Shown piece by piece: positions 59,677-64,000 of a stretch of DNA of 64,000 nt (within the stretch, counting starts at the first letter, position 1; every line of letters begins with the position of its first letter). The position numbers were made by a program, and so were the translations under genes. This stretch comes from DASXYG01 sp036502625 (lineage in GTDB: Bacteria; Actinomycetota; Actinomycetes; Streptosporangiales; Streptosporangiaceae). The stretch lies in assembly GCA_036502625.1 (NCBI GenBank), contig DASXYG010000006.1, forward strand, positions 1 through 64,000, in the 5' to 3' direction. The notes beneath the pieces were generated by a model. It saw only the letters and a program-made list of their open reading frames with translations. It was not told where the DNA came from and searched no databases.

Positions 59677-60894
59677 TCAGCGGTACCCGATGAGGCCGTT
59701 CATGCCGTAGACGACGACACGTCCGGCGGCGGCCACGGCGTGGCCGCCGAACGACGCGCCGGGCAACAGGCTCCGCGCCTCTTCGGTCGTCACGTGGAAC
59801 ACGCGCCGGCCGCGGACGGGGTCGACGATCGCGACGTCGTCCCCGACGGTGAGCAGCATGCCCCCGACCACCTGGACCGTCGGCGATTCCGTGTCCCCGT
59901 CCACCTTGGTGCCGATGGACCACGTCCGGCGTCCCGTGCGCAGGTCGTAGCCGTCGAGCAGGCCCGGCTTCGCGCCGGTGGCCAGGATCGTACGGCCGAC
60001 CACGGCGACGGCGCCCGCCTGCGGCGGCAGGTCCCGCCCCGGCAGGATCGTGCGGCCCGTGCGCGCGTCCAGCGCCCAGACCTTGCGGCCGGACCAGGCG
60101 AGCACGGTGTCGCCGCTCACCGCCATCCGCTCCGGCCCGAAGCCGTATGACTCCGTTCGCAGGACGCGGGCGGACGTTCTGAGGTCCGGGGAGAGGAGGA
60201 GCACCGACTGGTCGAGCCGGTCCCGTCCGGTGGCCCGTACGATCATCGCGATCCTGTCCCCGGCGGCGACCGGGCCGGCGAGCGCGTTGTCCGCCGTACT
60301 GGTGAACCGGTAGCGGGGCGCGCCGGTCGCGGCGTCCACGCCGATGACCGCGTGGCCGTCGGCGTAGTAGAAGACGCCGTCACGCAGCGCGCCGACGGGC
60401 TGGGTGTCACCGGCTTCGACCCAGGGCTCGGGATCGGTGCGCCGGGCCACTTTGACACGCCACCGCTGCTTGCCGGTCCTCGAGTCGAGCGCGACGTAGT
60501 CGGCGGTGCGCACGGTGGGCGACCCCACCTTGCCGCCGCTGGCGATGATGACGACGCCGTCGCCGCCCACGGGTTCGGCGTCGTTCGTCCACGCGAGCGC
60601 GGTCCGCCACAGCCGCTTGCCGGTTGCGCCGTCGTAGCCGGTGAGCCGGGACGGCGCCGCGTCCGGGTACATCCGCAATGGCTCCTGGATCGTGACGACC
60701 CGCCGCCCGTCGGAGACCAGCCCGGTGGCGTGGCCGACGGGGTTGGCGCCGGGCCGGACCCGCCACGCCTCGTGCAGCGCGGACCGGCCCGGCGCACTCT
60801 TCGCGCCGCCGGGCCAGAGCCGCGGCGCGACCAGCGCGGCGGCCGCCACGACGGCGACCGCGGCGACGGCGATCCAGGTACGGGGGCGCGTCAT
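59677..60894 (-). CDS. Membrane-anchored PQQ-like beta-propeller protein
   Basis: 405 residues from ATG 60894. N-terminal signal anchor (TWIAVAAVAVVAAAALVAPR) then repeated blades of the type LTGYDGATGKRLWRTAL, VALDSRTGKQRWRVKV, VGVDAATG-APRY, WALDARTGRTI, GYDLRTGRRTWSI. Extracytoplasmic. No PQQ-enzyme catalytic residues are evident, so it is probably a binding/scaffold protein. Convergent with pucR (5 bp). Confidence 0.85.
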   Translation of the reverse strand: MTRPRTWIAVAAVAVVAAAALVAPRLWPGGAKSAPGRSALHEAWRVRPGANPVGHATGLVSDGRRVVTIQEPLRMYPDAAPSRLTGYDGATGKRLWRTALAWTNDAEPVGGDGVVIIASGGKVGSPTVRTADYVALDSRTGKQRWRVKVARRTDPEPWVEAGDTQPVGALRDGVFYYADGHAVIGVDAATGAPRYRFTSTADNALAGPVAAGDRIAMIVRATGRDRLDQSVLLLSPDLRTSARVLRTESYGFGPERMAVSGDTVLAWSGRKVWALDARTGRTILPGRDLPPQAGAVAVVGRTILATGAKPGLLDGYDLRTGRRTWSIGTKVDGDTESPTVQVVGGMLLTVGDDVAIVDPVRGRRVFHVTTEEARSLLPGASFGGHAVAAAGRVVVYGMNGLIGYR

Positions 60895-61011
60895 CAGCGG
60901 CGCGCCGCGGCCGGGGGTGTGGGCATGGCCGGACCATACGGGTTTCCGGGGTCCGTCCGCGACGGCCGGTAACCGAGGTGGAAGCGATGTGTAAGGCGCC
61001 GGGTCCGCATC

Positions 61012-61042
61012 CGGCCCCCGGCGTTTCGAATGCCGGGGGCCG
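61012..61042 (+). promoter_or_regulatory. 11-bp GC stem-loop upstream of the xanthine permease
   Basis: CGGCCCCCGGC (61012-61022) and GCCGGGGGCCG (61032-61042) are exact reverse complements, 9-nt loop. T5 (61050-61054) follows 7 nt later. It stands 66 bp before the permease start and could be an attenuator if transcription begins upstream, or a factor-independent terminator-like barrier between the divergent genes. Confidence 0.4.
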
Positions 61043-61091
61043 CCGCATGTTTTTGGCAGATCTCGATGATGTCCCGGTGCGGCGCGGGTTC

Positions 61092-61097
61092 TAGCGT
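61092..61097 (+). promoter_or_regulatory. -10 box (TAGCGT) for the xanthine permease operon
   Basis: TAGCGT 11 nt before GTG 61109, the same hexamer as at the start of the leftward ureide operon. Confidence 0.4.
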
Positions 61098-61108
61098 CGC
61101 CACATCGC

Positions 61109-62581
61109 GTGACGGAAGATCGGCGTATCGCGCCGCTGCCAGCGGCCACGGCGGCCCAGGACGCGGGAGGACGCATGCCGGTATTCGGCTGGACCGTGCA
61201 CGGTGACGGGCGGACACCACCGCCCGGTGAGGTCGTACGCCCGGACGAGCGGCTGTCGTGGGGCCGGACGATCGGCATCGGGGTGCAGCACGTCGTCGCG
61301 ATGTTCGGCGCGACGTTCGTGTTCCCCGTGGTCATGGGGCTGGACCCGAACCTCGCGGTGATGATGTCCGGGTTCGCGACCATCGTGTTCCTGTTGGTGG
61401 TCTCCGGGAAGGTGCCGAGCTACCTGGGCACGAGCGCGTCGTTCGTCGGCGCGACCGTCGCGATCCGCGCCGCGGGCGGTTCGAGCGCGACGGTCACCGG
61501 GGCGATCTGCGTGGCCGGGATCGTGCTGTTCGCCGTGGGCGTGCTCGTCCACCTCGCCGGGCCGCGCCTCGTCCACGCGGTGTTCCCGCCGGTCGTCACC
61601 GGCGCGGTCGTGCTGCTCATCGGCTTCAACCTGGCGCCCGTGGTGGCGAACACGTACTGGCCGCAGGACCAGTGGGTCGCGCTGATCACGCTCGCTTTCG
61701 TGGTCGTGATGTCGGTGCTGCTGCGCGGGTTCTGGTCGCGCATCGCCGTCCTGCTCGGCCTCGTGTTCGGGTTCCTGCTGTCGTGGGTGTTCGACCTGGT
61801 CTTCGGGCAGATCACCGCGTTCAGCGCGGCCGCGGGCAAGGTCACCACGCACTGGCGGGTCGACCTCTCCGGCGTCCAGAAGGCCGACTGGATCGGCCTG
61901 CCGCACCTGCACGCGCCGGACTTCAAGACGTCCGCGATCCTCGTCGCGCTGCCCGGCGTCATCGCGCTCATCGCGGAGAACACCGGCCACGTCAAGGCCG
62001 TCTCGGCGATGACCGGCGACAACCTCGACCCGCTGCTCGGCCGCGCGCTGCTCGCCGACGGCGCCACCACCGCGGTGGCCACCGCGCTCGGCGGCTCGCC
62101 CACCACGACGTACGCGGAGAACATCGGCGTCATGGCCGCCACCCGCGTCTACTCGACCGCGGCGTACTGGGTGGCCGCGATCGTGGCCGTGCTGTTCGGC
62201 CTGTGCCCGAAGTTCGGCGCGCTCGTGGCGGCGACGCCCGGTGGGGTGCTCGGCGGCATCACGGTCGTGCTGTACGGCATGATCGGCCTGCTCGGCGCCA
62301 AGATCTGGATCGAGAACCGGGTCGACTTCGGCGACCCCGTCAACCTGGTGCCGGTGGCCGCCGGGGTGATCGCCGCGATCGGCAACGTGACGCTGGTGAT
62401 CACCAAGGACTTCCCGCTGTCCGGCATCGCGCTCGGCACGCTCATCGTGATCATCGCGTACCACACGCTGGCCGCGATCGCCCGCCGCCGCGGCCCCTTG
62501 GCGCCCGGCGCGGCCGGGCCCGGCGGCACCGCCACGGTCATCGGCGACGTGTCGGACGCGTCGGACGAGGAGCGTGAGTGA
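61109..62581 (+). CDS. NCS2 uracil/xanthine permease
   Basis: 490 residues from GTG 61109; ATG 61175 (MPVFGWTVHG) is an alternative. About 12-14 membrane helices. NCS2 motifs: GVQHVVAMFGATFVFPVVMG, PGVIALIAENTGHVKAVSAM and ALGGSPTTTYAENIGVMAAT. Probably proton-coupled import of xanthine, uracil or urate. Overlaps the dehydrogenase FAD-subunit gene by 4 nt, so uptake and oxidation are coupled. Confidence 0.93.
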   Translation: MTEDRRIAPLPAATAAQDAGGRMPVFGWTVHGDGRTPPPGEVVRPDERLSWGRTIGIGVQHVVAMFGATFVFPVVMGLDPNLAVMMSGFATIVFLLVVSGKVPSYLGTSASFVGATVAIRAAGGSSATVTGAICVAGIVLFAVGVLVHLAGPRLVHAVFPPVVTGAVVLLIGFNLAPVVANTYWPQDQWVALITLAFVVVMSVLLRGFWSRIAVLLGLVFGFLLSWVFDLVFGQITAFSAAAGKVTTHWRVDLSGVQKADWIGLPHLHAPDFKTSAILVALPGVIALIAENTGHVKAVSAMTGDNLDPLLGRALLADGATTAVATALGGSPTTTYAENIGVMAATRVYSTAAYWVAAIVAVLFGLCPKFGALVAATPGGVLGGITVVLYGMIGLLGAKIWIENRVDFGDPVNLVPVAAGVIAAIGNVTLVITKDFPLSGIALGTLIVIIAYHTLAAIARRRGPLAPGAAGPGGTATVIGDVSDASDEERE

Positions 62582-63426
62582 AGCCGCCGCCGTTCGCGTA
62601 CCACGCGCCGGACGACCTGCCCGCCGCGCTGCGCCTCCTCGCCGACCTCGGCCCGGACGCGAAGGTCCTCGCCGGCGGCCAGAGCCTCATCCCGCTGCTG
62701 AACATGCGCCTCGCCGCCCCCGCCCACATCGTCGACATCAACCGCCTCACCGAGCTGGACACGATCGACGACGATGACGGCGGTGGCGTGCGCGTGGGCG
62801 CGCTGGTGCGGCACGCGCGGCTGGAGCGCGACGGCGCGGCCGCGCGTGCACAGCCGCTGCTGCGCCGGGCGCTGCGGCTGGTCGCGCACCCGGTGATCCG
62901 CAACCGCGGCACGGTCGTGGGCAGCCTGGCGCACGCCGACCCGGCCGCTGAGATGCCCGCCGTGCTGGCGCTGCTCGGCGGCGAGGTCGAGCTCGCCGGC
63001 GCGGACGCCACCCGTACGGTCGCCGCGGACGCCTTCTTCCTCGGCCCGCTGGAATCGGCCGCCCGCCCGGACGAGCTCGCCGTGGCCGCCCGCTTCCCGC
63101 CCGCCCCGGCCCGCTCCGGATCCGCGTTCGAGGAGGTCACGCGCCGCCACGGCGACTACGCCCTGGCCGGTGTCGCGGTCGCGGTGACGCTGGACGACGA
63201 CCTGCGCGTCGCCACCGCCCGCGCCGCGTACGTCGGCCTCGGCTCACCGCCCCCGGTGCTCGACCTCGCGCCCGTCGCCCGTACGGACCTGCGCGCGTAC
63301 GTCGCCGAGCGCGTCGACGCCGAACCGGACATCCACGCCTCCGCGGACTACCGCCGCCACCTCGCCGGGGTGCTGACCGAGCGCGCGCTCGACGCCGCCG
63401 TACGCGACGCGCGGGGGCGCCCATGA
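62578..63426 (+). CDS. Xanthine dehydrogenase-type FAD-binding subunit (CoxM-like)
   Basis: 282 residues, GTG overlapping the permease stop. FAD motifs AGGQSLIPLLNMRLA (about 34-48) and NRGTVVGSLAHADPAAEMPA (about 109-128) are those of CO/xanthine dehydrogenase medium subunits. Passes electrons from the Fe-S subunit to its acceptor. Stop overlaps the next start. Confidence 0.93.
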   Translation: MKPPPFAYHAPDDLPAALRLLADLGPDAKVLAGGQSLIPLLNMRLAAPAHIVDINRLTELDTIDDDDGGGVRVGALVRHARLERDGAAARAQPLLRRALRLVAHPVIRNRGTVVGSLAHADPAAEMPAVLALLGGEVELAGADATRTVAADAFFLGPLESAARPDELAVAARFPPAPARSGSAFEEVTRRHGDYALAGVAVAVTLDDDLRVATARAAYVGLGSPPPVLDLAPVARTDLRAYVAERVDAEPDIHASADYRRHLAGVLTERALDAAVRDARGRP

Positions 63427-63908
63427 CCGAGCAGCGGCACGCGATCGTGCTGACCGTCAACGGCACCCCGTGCCACGTCGAGGTGCCCGCGCGGCGGCTG
63501 CTGTCCGACTGCCTGCGCCACGACCTCGGGCTGACCGGCACCCACGTCGGCTGCGAGCACGGCGTCTGCGGCTGCTGCACGATCCTCTTCGACGGCGCCC
63601 CCGCCCGCTCCTGCCTCACCCTCGCGGTGACCGCCGACGGCCACGCGATCGACACCGTGGAGGGCCTGGCCACCGGAGACACACCCGCGCCGGTGCAGCG
63701 GGCGTTCGGCGAGTGCCACGCGCTCCAGTGCGGCTTCTGCACCCCCGGGTTCCTGATGACGGCCACCGCACTGCTCCGCGAGCGGCCCGACCCTACGGAC
63801 GACGAGATCGTCGAGGGCATCTCCGGCAACCTCTGCCGCTGCACCGGCTACCAGAACATCATCGCCGCCATCCGCCGCGCCGCCGAGCTCACCCGGGCGG
63901 CCACCTGA
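63423..63908 (+). CDS. Xanthine dehydrogenase-type [2Fe-2S] subunit (CoxS-like)
   Basis: 161 residues. Plant-ferredoxin-type cluster cysteines in VGCEHGVCGCCTILFDG with a fourth Cys in ARSC, and second cluster CGFCTPGF plus NLCRCTGYQNI; all eight cysteines are present. Overlaps both neighbours. Confidence 0.95.
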   Translation: MTEQRHAIVLTVNGTPCHVEVPARRLLSDCLRHDLGLTGTHVGCEHGVCGCCTILFDGAPARSCLTLAVTADGHAIDTVEGLATGDTPAPVQRAFGECHALQCGFCTPGFLMTATALLRERPDPTDDEIVEGISGNLCRCTGYQNIIAAIRRAAELTRAAT

Positions 63909-64000
63909 TGGCCACCCGGCTGTTCGGCGAGCCGGTCGCCCGTACGGAGGACGCGCGGCTGCTCGCCGGGCGCGGCCGGTTCCTCGACGACCTCGGCCGC
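63908..64000 (+). CDS. Xanthine dehydrogenase-type molybdopterin subunit, 5' end only
   Basis: 31 codons visible, running off the right edge. MATRLFGEPVARTEDARLLA followed by GRGRFLDD is the usual opening of CoxL/XdhA large subunits. The ATG is inside the CoxS-like gene's stop. Whether it carries the CO-dehydrogenase active-site loop or the xanthine-type one cannot be seen; the context favours a purine substrate. Confidence 0.88.
   Translation, partial: MATRLFGEPVARTEDARLLAGRGRFLDDLGR

Overview
The window is chromosomal DNA of a very GC-rich actinomycete. Third codon positions are almost all G or C, GTG starts are common, and many genes begin within a few bases of a TANNNT -10 box. The gene order bldD - pyrR/B/C - carAB - pyrK/D/F - mihF - gmk - rpoZ - coaBC - metK - priA - def - fmt - rsmB - rpe - ribE/M/BA/H is the conserved core seen in Streptomyces and relatives. 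The BldD with an intact c-di-GMP signature points to a mycelial, sporulating lineage; a Streptosporangiales/Thermomonosporaceae-type organism is my inference, not proven by the sequence.

Layout. 1-8.2 kb: the 3' part of a Ser/Thr kinase running off the left edge, an F420-type (LLM) oxidoreductase, a polyprenyl diphosphate synthase, a large GT2-TagF fusion protein, metF and a GNAT acetyltransferase. 8.2-9.1 kb: bldD and, beside its 3' end, an unusual intergenic block with a perfect LexA/SOS box, a promoter and several stable hairpins. 9.1-19.6 kb: a complete de novo pyrimidine operon, preceded by a PyrR-binding RNA hairpin and joined almost throughout by 4-nt or shorter stop/start overlaps. 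19.8-31.0 kb: housekeeping genes (mihF, gmk, rpoZ, coaBC, metK, helicase-dead priA, def, fmt, rsmB). 31-37.2 kb: accessory regulators and metabolism (two AraC-type regulators, a zinc-less MDR reductase, an amino-acid permease, a class-V PLP enzyme, an XRE-cupin regulator). 37.2-41.9 kb: rpe, an FMN riboswitch and the ribE-ribM-ribBA-ribH operon with two small trailing genes.

41.9-64 kb is dominated by molybdenum-hydroxylase and purine-catabolism functions. CoxD/CoxE/XdhC-like maturation genes and a MocA-like cytidylyltransferase lie at 42-46 kb. A long leftward gene set starts at 57.9 kb with homologues of E. coli ylbF/fdrA/ylbE (allH/F/G, assigned to oxamate carbamoyltransferase). It continues through an aldose-epimerase-like protein, a CitE/HpcH-like lyase, a nitroreductase, a crotonase and an acyl-CoA ligase. 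Divergent from it are pucR, then a xanthine/uracil permease and the FAD, [2Fe-2S] and (truncated by the window) molybdopterin subunits of a xanthine-dehydrogenase-type enzyme. The likely theme is uptake and oxidation of purines under PucR control, with nitrogen recovery from ureide products.

The most unusual items are: (i) the SOS-type promoter/structured RNA at 8357-8555 pointing into the antisense strand of bldD; (ii) a ~348-residue repetitive Ala/Pro/Thr/Glu/Gly insertion inside the FdrA homologue, built of six in-phase degenerate repeats with G-run-rich DNA, next to an 11-residue tandem repeat at the N terminus of the neighbouring DUF1116 protein; and (iii) a heavily over-represented CGTACG palindrome throughout the window.
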